Shown here: piece after piece, positions 7,663 through 16,574 of the stretch
How positions within the stretch are numbered: position 1 is the stretch's first letter
How the letters are laid out: every line of letters starts with the position of its first letter
DNA from: Terrisporobacter othiniensis
Lineage (GTDB): Bacteria; Bacillota; Clostridia; Peptostreptococcales; Peptostreptococcaceae
Direction of reading: 5' to 3'
NCBI RefSeq assembly: GCF_000808015.1
Contig: NZ_JWHR01000037.1
Span: 1 to 37,789, forward strand
Length of the DNA: 37,789 bases
Notes under the pieces: generated by a model
Told to the model about the DNA's origin: nothing
The model's input: the letters and a program-made list of their open reading frames with translations, nothing else
The model's database searches: none
Made by a program: the position numbers and the translations under genes

Positions 7663-8661
7663 TTAACCAAAAAAGTTTTCCGTGTAGTAAGTTTTATATT
7701 TTCCTCCAAATACAACTCCCACACCGATATATTTATAATTCCCTAAAATATTTTTTCTATGTCCTTGTGAGTTCACCCATCCATTATGAACAAATATAGA
7801 ATTTGTCTGACCAGCTGCAATATTTTCTCCTGCACTTAAATAATCAATTCCTTCATTTTCCATTCTATCAAAAGGTGTTTGATTGTTTAAATTTTTATGA
7901 TCAAAAAAATCATTGTCTTTCATATCTTCACTATGTTTTCTAGCACATATGGTTGCTTTTTCATTATAATCTAACTCTTTTAACTTATATTTGTACCTTG
8001 TGCTATTTGTTAAATCTATTATTTGGTACATAAAACTTTTTTCTATGTCTTTATCTTTTGGTGCATATATACTTTTAACTTCATCTTCACAATTTTTTTC
8101 AATTATTTGATAAGCCCAAATTTTATTTTTATCAAACTTGTCATAAAACACTGTAATGTACTTTTTATTCTTATATATGATGTCATATTCATCATTAGAA
8201 GATATTTCATATTTTATATTTCCCTTATTTTTATACTTTAGTATTTTATAGTTATCTTTTATGTACTTCAAATCTTTATTAATACATATTCCTTCACTTT
8301 CACAAGAATCAATATTATTGGTAAATAAAGCTACCACTTTATTATTTTTTATTCCTACCATAACAAACTTTTCTTTATAAGCATTGTATACATACCAGTT
8401 AAAATTATATTCACTTTTATCTATTCTATTTGGTTTATTTATCCTTTTAATCACAGATGCTTTTGAATCACCTATCTTTATTTTTTTAAAGTTATCAATT
8501 GTTTTTATATCCATTTCTTTATTATACTCATTTTCAATACTTACTATTGAATCATTTTTCGAAAAATTTTCTTGTATTATATTTACAATATCTACAAAAT
8601 AGCCTGTATTATAAAAAAACACTATAGATAATACTAAAAATATAGATATTAATTTTTTCAA
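7663..8661 (-). CDS. Secreted CAP-domain (YkwD/SCP-like) protein
   Basis: 332 residues. An N-terminal hydrophobic segment (3-20) acts as signal or anchor. A middle region from about residue 60 (KIKIGDSKASVIKRINKP, NFNWYVYN) looks like the CAP-associated N-terminal domain of YlbC. The CAP domain covers about 207-332 and holds the conserved cavity residues H243, E279 (AGENIA) and H301 (GHRKNIL). It ends right after the family's final strand. In bacteria these proteins are extracellular and often linked to spores or envelope stress, but the molecular role is unclear. The gene leads a probable operon with the deacetylase. The start at 8661 has an AAGGGTG ribosome site. Confidence 0.88.
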   Translation of the reverse strand: MKKLISIFLVLSIVFFYNTGYFVDIVNIIQENFSKNDSIVSIENEYNKEMDIKTIDNFKKIKIGDSKASVIKRINKPNRIDKSEYNFNWYVYNAYKEKFVMVGIKNNKVVALFTNNIDSCESEGICINKDLKYIKDNYKILKYKNKGNIKYEISSNDEYDIIYKNKKYITVFYDKFDKNKIWAYQIIEKNCEDEVKSIYAPKDKDIEKSFMYQIIDLTNSTRYKYKLKELDYNEKATICARKHSEDMKDNDFFDHKNLNNQTPFDRMENEGIDYLSAGENIAAGQTNSIFVHNGWVNSQGHRKNILGNYKYIGVGVVFGGKYKTYYTENFFG

Positions 8662-8737
8662 AATATCACCCTTTCAAATCAAAGCAAAGACATAAAATGA
8701 ATTTATAAATATTTAGAAATTTACTTTGGTCAAAAAA

Positions 8738-8759
8738 AGCTTTATCTTCAGATAAAGCT
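8738..8759 (-). terminator. Terminator of the MORN-repeat gene
   Basis: AGCTTTATC and GATAAAGCT pair perfectly over 9 bp around TTCA, followed on the minus strand by a run of seven Ts. It overlaps the stop codon of the gene above. Confidence 0.88.
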
Positions 8760-9561
8760 ATAATTTAACACAAAATAATTCGTCTAAACTCCTTCCAAAA
8801 ACAGAAGGTTTATCAAATTTCCATGTTCCTTCATATATTAATTCTCCATTTAAGTAAAAAGTACCATTTCCATGCTTTTTACCATGCATGAACTCTCCCT
8901 CATATTTTTTTCCTTCTCTCCAAATATAAGTTCCAAATCCATGTATTAAATTATTTTTCCACTGACCTTCATAAATAAGGTTTCCACTCTGATCAAAACA
9001 TTGACCTTCTCCATCCATCTTTCCTTCTTTAAACTCTCCGTTATACCTTACGTTGTCGTTCCAGGTAAATATACCTAATCCATGCTTTTTACCTTCTTTC
9101 CATTCACCTATATACTCATCTCCATTAGAATAGCTCATTTGACCTATTCCGTCCATTAAGTCCTCCTTAAAATTACCTAAATAAATATTTCCATTTTCAA
9201 GCTTACATTCTCCAATACCTTCTCGTAAATTATTTTTAAATTCACCCATATACTCCATGATAACTTTACTATCATTATACATTATATAATAGCCCCTACC
9301 ATGTAATTCATTTTTCTCTATTTTACCTATATATTTATCTCCATTTGAAAAATAATAAATCTTATCTTTATTACATGTAAACTCATCTTCTTCATTTAAT
9401 TCTTCTTTTTCAACCAAAAGCATTTCTTCTTCAGTTGCTACAACTTGCTTCTTTTCTGCTTTTCTTTTCATATTTTCAACTGCTTTAATTGTTTTTTTAT
9501 AATTATTAATTTCCTTTAAATATTCTTTATATATGTTAACAAAATCTTTTGATATACTCAT
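8758..9561 (-). CDS. MORN-repeat protein with N-terminal coiled-coil
   Basis: About 267 residues. The first 65 are helical and charged (KTIKAVENMKRKAEKKQ). From about residue 77 there are seven full MORN repeats and one partial one, of the form YxGxWKxGxxHGxGxxxxxxG, for example YIGEWKEGKKHGLG, YNGEFKEGKMDGEG and YEGQWKNNLIHGFG. MORN repeats make an extended beta sheet that can bind membranes or proteins. In bacteria their role is mostly unknown. There is no signal peptide. I prefer the ATG at 9561 (spacing 6 from GGGGG) over the ATG at 9567, which touches the ribosome site. It is a single-gene unit bounded by terminators. Confidence 0.85.
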   Translation of the reverse strand: MSISKDFVNIYKEYLKEINNYKKTIKAVENMKRKAEKKQVVATEEEMLLVEKEELNEEDEFTCNKDKIYYFSNGDKYIGKIEKNELHGRGYYIMYNDSKVIMEYMGEFKNNLREGIGECKLENGNIYLGNFKEDLMDGIGQMSYSNGDEYIGEWKEGKKHGLGIFTWNDNVRYNGEFKEGKMDGEGQCFDQSGNLIYEGQWKNNLIHGFGTYIWREGKKYEGEFMHGKKHGNGTFYLNGELIYEGTWKFDKPSVFGRSLDELFCVKL

Positions 9562-9732
9562 ATTCATCCCCCATTTTCTCTATGGCTTTTCTTATATATT
9601 ATTATAAAGTAAGAGAAATTTTTTTTCCATACTTACTTATCTATGTAATTATTTATATAGGTATTTATTAACTCTTTTGCAAATTATAATATAAACTATA
9701 TATACAATTTGTATTTTTATTTAAAATTAATA

Positions 9733-9756
9733 AAAGCCAGAACATAGTCTGGCTTT
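9733..9756 (-). terminator. Terminator of the YitT-family gene
   Basis: AAAGCCAGA and TCTGGCTTT form a perfect 9-bp stem around ACATAG, four bases past the stop of the minus-strand gene. On that strand the stem is followed by TTATTAATTTT. Confidence 0.85.
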
Positions 9757-9759
9757 ACT

Positions 9760-10626
9760 TTATAAAAACTTTTCTTTGAATCCTTTACCTTTAACTTCAT
9801 TTATATCATTAACTGAAATAAATGCTCTTTCATCATATTTTAATGCAATTTCTTTTATTTTTGGAATTTCTCTAGATAAAACTACACAATAAATAATTTT
9901 TTTCTTTTCTTGAGTATATCCACCTTCTGCATTTAAGAAAGTTACACCTCTAACTAGAGTCTCCATAATTTCATTTGCTATAGGTTGTGAGTTATTAGAA
10001 AATACCATAACTGCTTTTTCATCATTTAGCGCATCCTTTATATAACTCATAACTTGTGCATTAATAAACATGGCAATTAATGTATATAGTGCTAAATTCA
10101 ATCCAAACAATAAAGAACTAACAGAAACAATTGCTAAATTTATTCCAAAGCTAGTATTCTTCATTTCAATATTTAATTTATTCTTTAAGATTGCACCTAT
10201 TATATCAGTTCCTCCAAGAGATGATTTAGTTCTGAATACTAATCCATTACCAACCCCACATAAAATTCCTCCATATACACTTTGAAGTAGTATATCATCA
10301 ACAGGTATAATGCTACCTATTTCTTGTGTTATACCTATAATTACAGAAAAAAGTATCATATTAATTAAACTTGTAATTAAAAAATCTTTATCCAAAAATA
10401 TAAATCCCAAAATAAAGATAGGTATATTAATAAAAAATGTAATAAATCCAACATTTATATTAGATAAATAGTTAATTGCCGTTGATACACCAGCTACTCC
10501 TCCACTTAATAAATGCGCCTGTCTTAAAAAACCATTTACCCCAATGGACATAATTGTAATACCCACTATTATAATTGAGTACCTTACATAAATATTGTCT
10601 TGCTCCATTGTATTAACCTTACTCAT
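9760..10626 (-). CDS. YitT-family membrane protein (DUF161 plus C-terminal DUF2179)
   Basis: 288 residues with about five to six membrane helices, then a soluble tail. Family marks are GVNGFLRQAHLLSGGVAGVS after the first helix, GVGNGLVFRTKSSLGGTDI in the middle, and a C-terminal domain (RGVTFLNAEGGYTQEKKKII, LKYDERAFISVNDINEVKG) typical of DUF2179. The function is not established; a transport or sensing role has been proposed for relatives. The ATG at 10626 has GGAGGG six bases upstream, so nine extra upstream codons are probably not translated. It is on the same strand as the WG-repeat gene, with a 130-base gap. Confidence 0.9.
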   Translation of the reverse strand: MSKVNTMEQDNIYVRYSIIIVGITIMSIGVNGFLRQAHLLSGGVAGVSTAINYLSNINVGFITFFINIPIFILGFIFLDKDFLITSLINMILFSVIIGITQEIGSIIPVDDILLQSVYGGILCGVGNGLVFRTKSSLGGTDIIGAILKNKLNIEMKNTSFGINLAIVSVSSLLFGLNLALYTLIAMFINAQVMSYIKDALNDEKAVMVFSNNSQPIANEIMETLVRGVTFLNAEGGYTQEKKKIIYCVVLSREIPKIKEIALKYDERAFISVNDINEVKGKGFKEKFL

Positions 10627-10756
10627 AAAGTTCCCTCCAAATAAATTAAACAAATTGTTATAAACATCATTCTTATTGTTTACATTATTATATTAACATA
10701 CTTCATTTGTTTTTGCATGATTCATTTCATTTATTTTTAAAAGAGAATTTTCACAT

Positions 10757-11710
10757 TCATCTAAGAGAACCACTAATAATTAAATTTCCGTGCTTATCAA
10801 TATAGTTATTTTTATTTTCATTAACTTGAGCATATCCTTCTAGAAAATCCGATGCGGATTTAAATACAGGTTTAATTACCATTTCACCCTCTTTATTTAT
10901 AAATCCCCAATACCCTTGGGAGAAATATCCTTTTTTTACATTTACTCTAGCTAATCCCTCATAAAAGCTACATGCATAATCAAATTTTGCATCAATAACT
11001 AGTTTTCCCGATTTATCTATATAACCCCATTTATTATTAATACATACAGGCGCTAAATCTTCTTTAAAACTTTTTGCTTTATCATATAAATAATCAATTA
11101 CTAGTTTCCCATTCTTGTCTATATACCCCCACTTATTATCTTTTCTAACACTAGCTAAATTTTGCGAAAAATCAGAACCCATAATAAAATCTCCATCTAT
11201 TATTATTTTTCCATTTTTATCAATATAACTATATCTATTTTTAAATTCTACCAAGGCTCTTTCATTGTAAAAGCTATTTACATAAGAGTATATAGGATCT
11301 ATGGTCATTATTCCTTTTTTATTTATAAAGCCCCACTTTTTATTCAATCTCACTCCACAAAGCTCTTCATTAAAGTTTAAAGCAGCTCTATACATAGGCT
11401 TTATTTCAACTTCTAAATTGGTATTAAAAAATCCATATTTACCATCTATTCTAATTTTTGATAACCCCTCACAAAACTGATTTGCGCTTTCAAGCTGTAA
11501 AAAAAAATTTGAATTCCCCTTATTATCTATATATCCAAATACCCACTTTGTATTATTCCTTATTTTTTTTATATAAGTAATAATACAGTATCCTTCTTTA
11601 AATCTACTAGAGACATAGTTATATTTAGGCTTAATAGCTATATTATAGTTCCTGTCAATAAACCCATATTTACCATCTCTTAGTATTGGCAAAATCAACT
11701 CCTGACTCAT
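10757..11710 (-). CDS. WG-repeat (KWG) protein
   Basis: 317 residues made almost entirely of eight or nine repeats of about 32-35 residues. The pattern is KWGYIDKxGKxVIxxxYDxAxxFxEGLAxV, for example NKWGYIDKSGKLVIDAKFDYA. These WG repeats should form a repetitive beta structure used for protein contact. No catalytic domain, signal peptide or membrane helix is visible. The start at 11710 has AGGAGA upstream. This is the only clear gene in the window that stops at TGA, and a second TGA follows one codon later. The real function is unknown. Confidence 0.85.
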   Translation of the reverse strand: MSQELILPILRDGKYGFIDRNYNIAIKPKYNYVSSRFKEGYCIITYIKKIRNNTKWVFGYIDNKGNSNFFLQLESANQFCEGLSKIRIDGKYGFFNTNLEVEIKPMYRAALNFNEELCGVRLNKKWGFINKKGIMTIDPIYSYVNSFYNERALVEFKNRYSYIDKNGKIIIDGDFIMGSDFSQNLASVRKDNKWGYIDKNGKLVIDYLYDKAKSFKEDLAPVCINNKWGYIDKSGKLVIDAKFDYACSFYEGLARVNVKKGYFSQGYWGFINKEGEMVIKPVFKSASDFLEGYAQVNENKNNYIDKHGNLIISGSLR

Positions 11711-11862
11711 CTTATCTCTCCTAAAAAATAATAATCTTTCTATATCTTATTATTCATTCAACTTACATATACTAAAAATTCACTTTGCTTAAATCGCTGT
11801 ATGATATAAATTTAATTCTAAATAACTTAGCTATCCAAAACTCTCTTATTCCATTAAAAATA

Positions 11863-11908
11863 AAAAAAGATATAAATTGAAAATAAATTTTCAACTTATA
11901 TCTTTTTT
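11863..11908. terminator. Long terminator hairpin after the first membrane TPR gene
   Basis: Arms 11863-11883 and 11888-11908 (about 20 pairs with one A-C mismatch) around TAAA. The ends are runs of six A and six T, so it can act in both directions. It starts six bases past the stop of the minus-strand gene. Confidence 0.82.
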
Positions 11909-11913
11909 ATTAA

Positions 11914-13344
11914 TTATTTTTTTAAAATATTTTTTACTTTTTCTGTTATTAAATAACTACTATCTGGATCTTCATATCTTAGTGAGTAGAAACAATCTTT
12001 TGATTTTTGTAATTGATTGTCTTCATAATATAATATTCCCATTCTATAATAAGAATCATCAAAGTATTCATAAGATTTATTAAATGTATTAACATATCTT
12101 TGGTAATAAGATATAGCTTCCTTATCTTTGTTTAGTTTCTCATAACATAAACCTGATTGATAGATTGATGATGATTTAAAACTTGATTTTTTACTATTTT
12201 CAATTGATAACTTAAAGTATTTTAAAGCATTTTCATAATCTCCAGCATTTTTATAAGATACACCTTTCATAAATAAGGCTTCTTCTCCTTGCTTTATTAA
12301 CTTGGCATCTTCCGCTTTTTGTTTTGCATCATCCAATTCATTAGTTGTTTTATCTAAAGCTTCTTCCTTTTTAGATATTTCATTTTCTTTCTTTTCTAGC
12401 TCTTCATTTTTAGCACTTAACTGATTTTCTTTTTTAGAAATAGCTTCTTGTTTTTTATTTAATTCTTCATTAAGCTTATCTAATTTAGTTTTACTATATA
12501 TTGCTGTTGCACCAATAACTACTATTAAAAGTCCAACTATAACATAAGCTATATTTTTCTTTTTGCTAAGTATATTTTTATGCTCTTTTAACTTTTCAAT
12601 TTGTTTATTTTCTTTTTTTGCTACTACTACAGAAAACTCTTCTTCATTTATATGATCGTGATTTTTATCAAATAGATGATTATCAGCATCTACAAATCTA
12701 AGTCTATCTAATAATTCTTCTTTTTCCTCAGTTTTACCCATTTTTTCATATAATAATATTAAAATTACATATGGTTCAATAAGTTCAGGATCTTCTAATA
12801 TCAATGAATCAAATATCTCCATAGACTCTTCATTCATCTCTTCATTAATAAATCTAATAGAGTGATTATATCTTTCTAAGAATACTTTAAACTCCCTTGA
12901 AGATAATTTATCTACATATTTTCTTGATAATTCATTATTCCCATAGCATTGAGCTGTATAAAAACTTTCGAAGGCTTTTGCAAAATCACACTTTAGTAAC
13001 TTTAAAAGACCTCTCAAATTTAAAATATCTTCATCCTTTGGATTAATTTGTAATGCCTCATCTACTAGCCTGATTGCCGTTGTTATATAACTCTTTTGTG
13101 CTAATTCCAATGCATTATTATATTTATTATAAGACTCTAATTTTATTTCCTTTGGTAACACATTAGTATGCGTTTTTAACTCCTGCTGTAAATTAAGTAT
13201 TGTTTCATCTTTATAATTAGATGTAACATAAGATTGCTTTAATGCCTTTAAAGTTTCATTATTTTCATCTTCATCTATTTCAAAGAAAGTATAGTCACTA
13301 TTTTTTTCTTCTATTAAATCTATATCTAATATTTTTCTAGGCAT
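11914..13344 (-). CDS. Membrane protein with TPR domains on both sides of one helix
   Basis: 476 residues from the ATG. The N-terminal cytoplasmic part (about 72-215) has TPR-like helix pairs (ALELAQKSYITTAIRLVDEALQINP). A single membrane helix spans 265-283 (YVIVGLLIVVIGATAIY). After it comes a coiled coil (286-350, repeated KKENQL/KKENEI/KKEEAL blocks) and then C-terminal TPRs (354-455), predicted outside. Function unknown; it looks like a scaffold. The start is doubtful. The ATG at 13344 has no ribosome site, while GGGAGGAG at 13387-13394 lies six bases before an in-frame ATT at 13380, which would add LGEQIRIDIEN before the ATG. It is flanked by terminators, so it is a single-gene unit. 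Confidence 0.78.
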   Translation of the reverse strand: MPRKILDIDLIEEKNSDYTFFEIDEDENNETLKALKQSYVTSNYKDETILNLQQELKTHTNVLPKEIKLESYNKYNNALELAQKSYITTAIRLVDEALQINPKDEDILNLRGLLKLLKCDFAKAFESFYTAQCYGNNELSRKYVDKLSSREFKVFLERYNHSIRFINEEMNEESMEIFDSLILEDPELIEPYVILILLYEKMGKTEEKEELLDRLRFVDADNHLFDKNHDHINEEEFSVVVAKKENKQIEKLKEHKNILSKKKNIAYVIVGLLIVVIGATAIYSKTKLDKLNEELNKKQEAISKKENQLSAKNEELEKKENEISKKEEALDKTTNELDDAKQKAEDAKLIKQGEEALFMKGVSYKNAGDYENALKYFKLSIENSKKSSFKSSSIYQSGLCYEKLNKDKEAISYYQRYVNTFNKSYEYFDDSYYRMGILYYEDNQLQKSKDCFYSLRYEDPDSSYLITEKVKNILKK

Positions 13345-13507
13345 ATTTTCTATGTCTATTCTAATTTGTTCTCCTAAAATTTTAATCTCCTCCCTTGCAT
13401 TTCATATAATCTAAGATATCACATTTGTTATATTAAGTCAAAAAATTATATATCTACACATATTTTGTATAATTTTATATTTTAACATATTAATTTTTTT
13501 CATACAA

Positions 13508-13533
13508 AAAGACCTAGGTTACCCTAGGTCTTT
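13508..13533 (-). terminator. Terminator of the PP2C-TPR-VanW unit
   Basis: AAAGACCTAGG and CCTAGGTCTTT pair perfectly over 11 bp around TTAC, a few bases after the vanW-like stop. Read on the minus strand, the stem leads into TTTTTGTATG. Confidence 0.88.
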
Positions 13534-13536
13534 AAT

Positions 13537-15021
13537 CTACTCTTTTTCTATAGGTTTATCATCTTCACTTGGAGTATCGTCTCCACTTACAGTATCATCA
13601 TTGTTATTGTTGTTATTATTTTCTTCATTATTGCCTTCGTCCTTATTAGAGTCATTAGTTGAAGAATCAGCTTCTTCTTTTTTAGGAGGTTTTTCTTCTT
13701 TTTTTGTTCCTATTGCTAAAACTTGTTGTTTAGATGGATAAAAAGAAATTGATACCTTTTCTGTTTTTACTTCTTTTCCATTTTCATCATAATATTTTCT
13801 ATAAGTTGATACAGTATAAGAATCCCTTCCTCGCTCTAATATTTTTTCTTTTCCTTTGTCTAACGTTGGGTCCTTTTCTTTTTTGATCGGAGCCTTAGTT
13901 ACTTTGTCTATACTTGTACTAATTTCTATATTTTGTTTATCTTTATTATTTCCATAAACTTGACATGTAATTACTCCATTGTTGTAGTAATTTTGAATAT
14001 ATACAGGCTGGTTATAGTTATTCTTAAATACAAAATCTAATCCACTATCAGATACCACAGCATCTCTACCCTTATCAACGTAACTTGATGGTATAGAATG
14101 ATTAGATACTTTTACTATATCAAGCCCTGCATATAGAACTGCATTATATAAAGTAGTAGATACTTGACAAACTCCACCACCTACTCCTTGTACAGCTTCT
14201 CCACTTACAATTACCGTTGCATTTTTGTATCCATTTTTAACTGTTCTCATACCTGTATGCTCGTTATAAGAAAACTCTTCCCCTGGCATCAATAGCACAC
14301 CACTTGTTCTCTCAGTTGCTATTTTAATATTCTCAACTCTTCCAGGACTAATATCAGCTAAAACTGTTTTATAGCTTCCAATTAAAGTATTTATATCTTG
14401 TAAATCTTCTTTTTTAACTTCAGGTTCAACCTTTGTCACAACTAAACTATCTTCAAATATCCCTTCTTGTAAAGATTTTTTTAAGTTAGTTAATGTATTA
14501 TTAATATCAACTTGTAAACCAGCTTTATCTTTAGTAACTTCAATATTATTTCCTACTACATTTAATTTGGCATTTTCCATATTTACATTTACTTCTTTTG
14601 ATATTTTCTCAAGCTCTGAGATTACTTTTTCTTCATCACAATCAATAGATATATTTATATAGTTTTTGATTCCGAAAGTAGATTTTAATGTATCTACTAT
14701 ATTAGAAAAAATATTTTTACTTCTATTCACATTATAAGCATTTTCTACTGTTTTATCTATATCATAACTTGTTTTTATATCACTTGGGTTAATATTCCAT
14801 TTTTTATCATCATACATAAATGTTATTGTGTCAATTTTAAATTCATTTAATATTTTCTTTTTTGCTTCTTCTTTGCTTAAACCTCCTATATTAACATCTT
14901 TAATATAAGTATTTTTAGCTATCTTATTGTTATTAATTTGTGTATAACCAAATCCTAAAGTCAAAATTAATATACCACTTAATATAATAATGGCCAAATT
15001 TATTCCTTTTAATTTTTGCAT
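13537..15021 (-). CDS. VanW-family membrane-anchored cell-wall protein
   Basis: 494 residues. One N-terminal membrane anchor (8-27), then a domain resembling peptidoglycan-binding PG_binding_4 (ITFMYDDKKWNINPSDI, about 65-200). The VanW core follows (MPGEEFSYNEHTGMRTVKNGY, VQGVGGGVCQVSTTLYNA, VKVSNHSIPSSYVDKGRDA). A G5-like stretch follows (about 390-440), then a disordered tail rich in Asn, Asp and Glu. The domain named from VanW of glycopeptide-resistance clusters has no proven activity, and many Clostridia carry such proteins without resistance, so I do not infer resistance. It is 30 bases downstream of the membrane TPR gene and is probably in one unit with it. Confidence 0.9.
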   Translation of the reverse strand: MQKLKGINLAIIILSGILILTLGFGYTQINNNKIAKNTYIKDVNIGGLSKEEAKKKILNEFKIDTITFMYDDKKWNINPSDIKTSYDIDKTVENAYNVNRSKNIFSNIVDTLKSTFGIKNYINISIDCDEEKVISELEKISKEVNVNMENAKLNVVGNNIEVTKDKAGLQVDINNTLTNLKKSLQEGIFEDSLVVTKVEPEVKKEDLQDINTLIGSYKTVLADISPGRVENIKIATERTSGVLLMPGEEFSYNEHTGMRTVKNGYKNATVIVSGEAVQGVGGGVCQVSTTLYNAVLYAGLDIVKVSNHSIPSSYVDKGRDAVVSDSGLDFVFKNNYNQPVYIQNYYNNGVITCQVYGNNKDKQNIEISTSIDKVTKAPIKKEKDPTLDKGKEKILERGRDSYTVSTYRKYYDENGKEVKTEKVSISFYPSKQQVLAIGTKKEEKPPKKEEADSSTNDSNKDEGNNEENNNNNNNDDTVSGDDTPSEDDKPIEKE

Positions 15022-15050
15022 TATGTGTCTCCTTACTGAGTTACTTATGT

Positions 15051-16436
15051 TTAAAGTTGTTGAATTTTATCTTTTGTTAAATTATAAGTAGTTTTATCAT
15101 AAATATTAACTAAGTATATTTCCTTTGGTTTAAACCATCCTGTCTTAACTATAAAATAGTAATATATATTACCATTTTTATTTATCATGCCTTTTAAATC
15201 ATCATTGCTATATTTTTCTTGCTTCTCTTCATCTAAGAGTTCTATGCTATTATATTTTTTCTCATTTTCTTCTAATTTATCTTCTAATATTGATTTGGCA
15301 TAATCTTTATTTATAGAAAAAATTATTTCTCCACTATTTTCGTCTATCTTAAAGTATGCATCGCTGTAGATACAATTATAATCTTTTTTATCTGATTTAT
15401 ATGAGTAAAGTTCTTTAGTTGCAGTATCTATTAATACTTCATTTATTACCTTATCATTTTTTGTTACTTCACCATAGTAATATCTTTTTCCATTTACAGT
15501 TTGTAAGTACGATATTACAGACAAATCATTCTTATTCTCATCACTTCTTCTTGCTATTAAACTTATAATATCATTACTTGTCATAGTATAATTAGAAACA
15601 TATTTATTATACTTATCTTCTAAATCATCTATTTCATCCTCGTCATAATATGGACTTAAATAGCTCAAATATTTCAACGCATCTTCATATTTTCCTTCAT
15701 CTGCCAAACTTTTAGCTTGATTAATATAATAATCATACATTACCTTTATACATTCTTCCTTCGCACTTGATGCCAATGAGTAATACTTTTCATCCTCTTT
15801 AAGTACTTTATCATATAAATCTATGGCTTCATGGTATTTTTTTATAGACTGATTTTTAGTTCCTTCTTTATATATTTGTCTTGATTCATAAAGAGTTTTT
15901 ATGTGTTGTTTGTATTCATCTAGTCCTTCATTAATGCCTTTCAAAGAAGATGTTATTTGTAAAAAAGAATATGCTGATTCATAAGTAATATTTTCTTCTT
16001 TATACATTTCATCTACTCTTTTTCCTAAATCAATCAAATTTGTTGTTTCAATACTTACAGTATTAAGTGCATTTACTATATTTACAAGTCCCATGTACTG
16101 TTCCTTTGTTATTTGACCATTAATATACATATCTCCATTATTTATAAGTAATGAGGATAGCTTTTTAGATACTTTTTTATTAAATCTACTCATTTTAGAA
16201 TCTGAAAATTCTTTTTCTATATCATCATAATAATTTTCAGCCATAGTGTATTGTCTCTCTTCTATATACGTAACTAAGGTATTAACTTCATTATTTATAT
16301 TAAAGCTATCACTACTAAAATAAAGAACTATAATTAAAAGTAATAGAGCCAATGCCGAGAACGAAAGCTTTACTATATTTCCTCTATTATCATATATCAA
16401 GTTAACAATTTTATCATAAAGTGCCTTAAAATTCAT
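15051..16436 (-). CDS. Membrane-anchored TPR-like protein between PP2C and VanW genes
   Basis: 461 residues. A short cytoplasmic start (1-22) is followed by one membrane helix (about 24-41, SALALLLLIIVLYF). The rest is outside and helical, with TPR-like pairs (IKKYHEAIDLYDKVLKEDEKY; SLADEGKYEDALKYLSYLSPYY). The last 170 residues are beta-rich (GKRYYYGEVTKNDKVINEVL, IYYYFIVKTGWFKPKEIYLV). I do not recognise a named family. The topology suggests an external sensor or scaffold. It lies between the phosphatase gene (138 bases upstream) and the VanW-type gene (30 bases downstream), so a shared envelope role is likely but not shown. Confidence 0.75.
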   Translation of the reverse strand: MNFKALYDKIVNLIYDNRGNIVKLSFSALALLLLIIVLYFSSDSFNINNEVNTLVTYIEERQYTMAENYYDDIEKEFSDSKMSRFNKKVSKKLSSLLINNGDMYINGQITKEQYMGLVNIVNALNTVSIETTNLIDLGKRVDEMYKEENITYESAYSFLQITSSLKGINEGLDEYKQHIKTLYESRQIYKEGTKNQSIKKYHEAIDLYDKVLKEDEKYYSLASSAKEECIKVMYDYYINQAKSLADEGKYEDALKYLSYLSPYYDEDEIDDLEDKYNKYVSNYTMTSNDIISLIARRSDENKNDLSVISYLQTVNGKRYYYGEVTKNDKVINEVLIDTATKELYSYKSDKKDYNCIYSDAYFKIDENSGEIIFSINKDYAKSILEDKLEENEKKYNSIELLDEEKQEKYSNDDLKGMINKNGNIYYYFIVKTGWFKPKEIYLVNIYDKTTYNLTKDKIQQL

Positions 16437-16574
16437 TATTTTTTCCTTTCTTTTATTAATATTTCCATAAACAAACTTTTATTAATTATAACATAAATGT
16501 ATTTTTTTTTCATTTTTTCATTTGTATTACTAAAATATTAACATATATCAACAATATATTTAACTTAATAATTA

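Noticed and set aside
13537..15021. Glycopeptide resistance from the VanW domain
   Set aside because: No vanA/vanH/vanX-type genes nearby, and VanW proteins are common in Clostridia without resistance.
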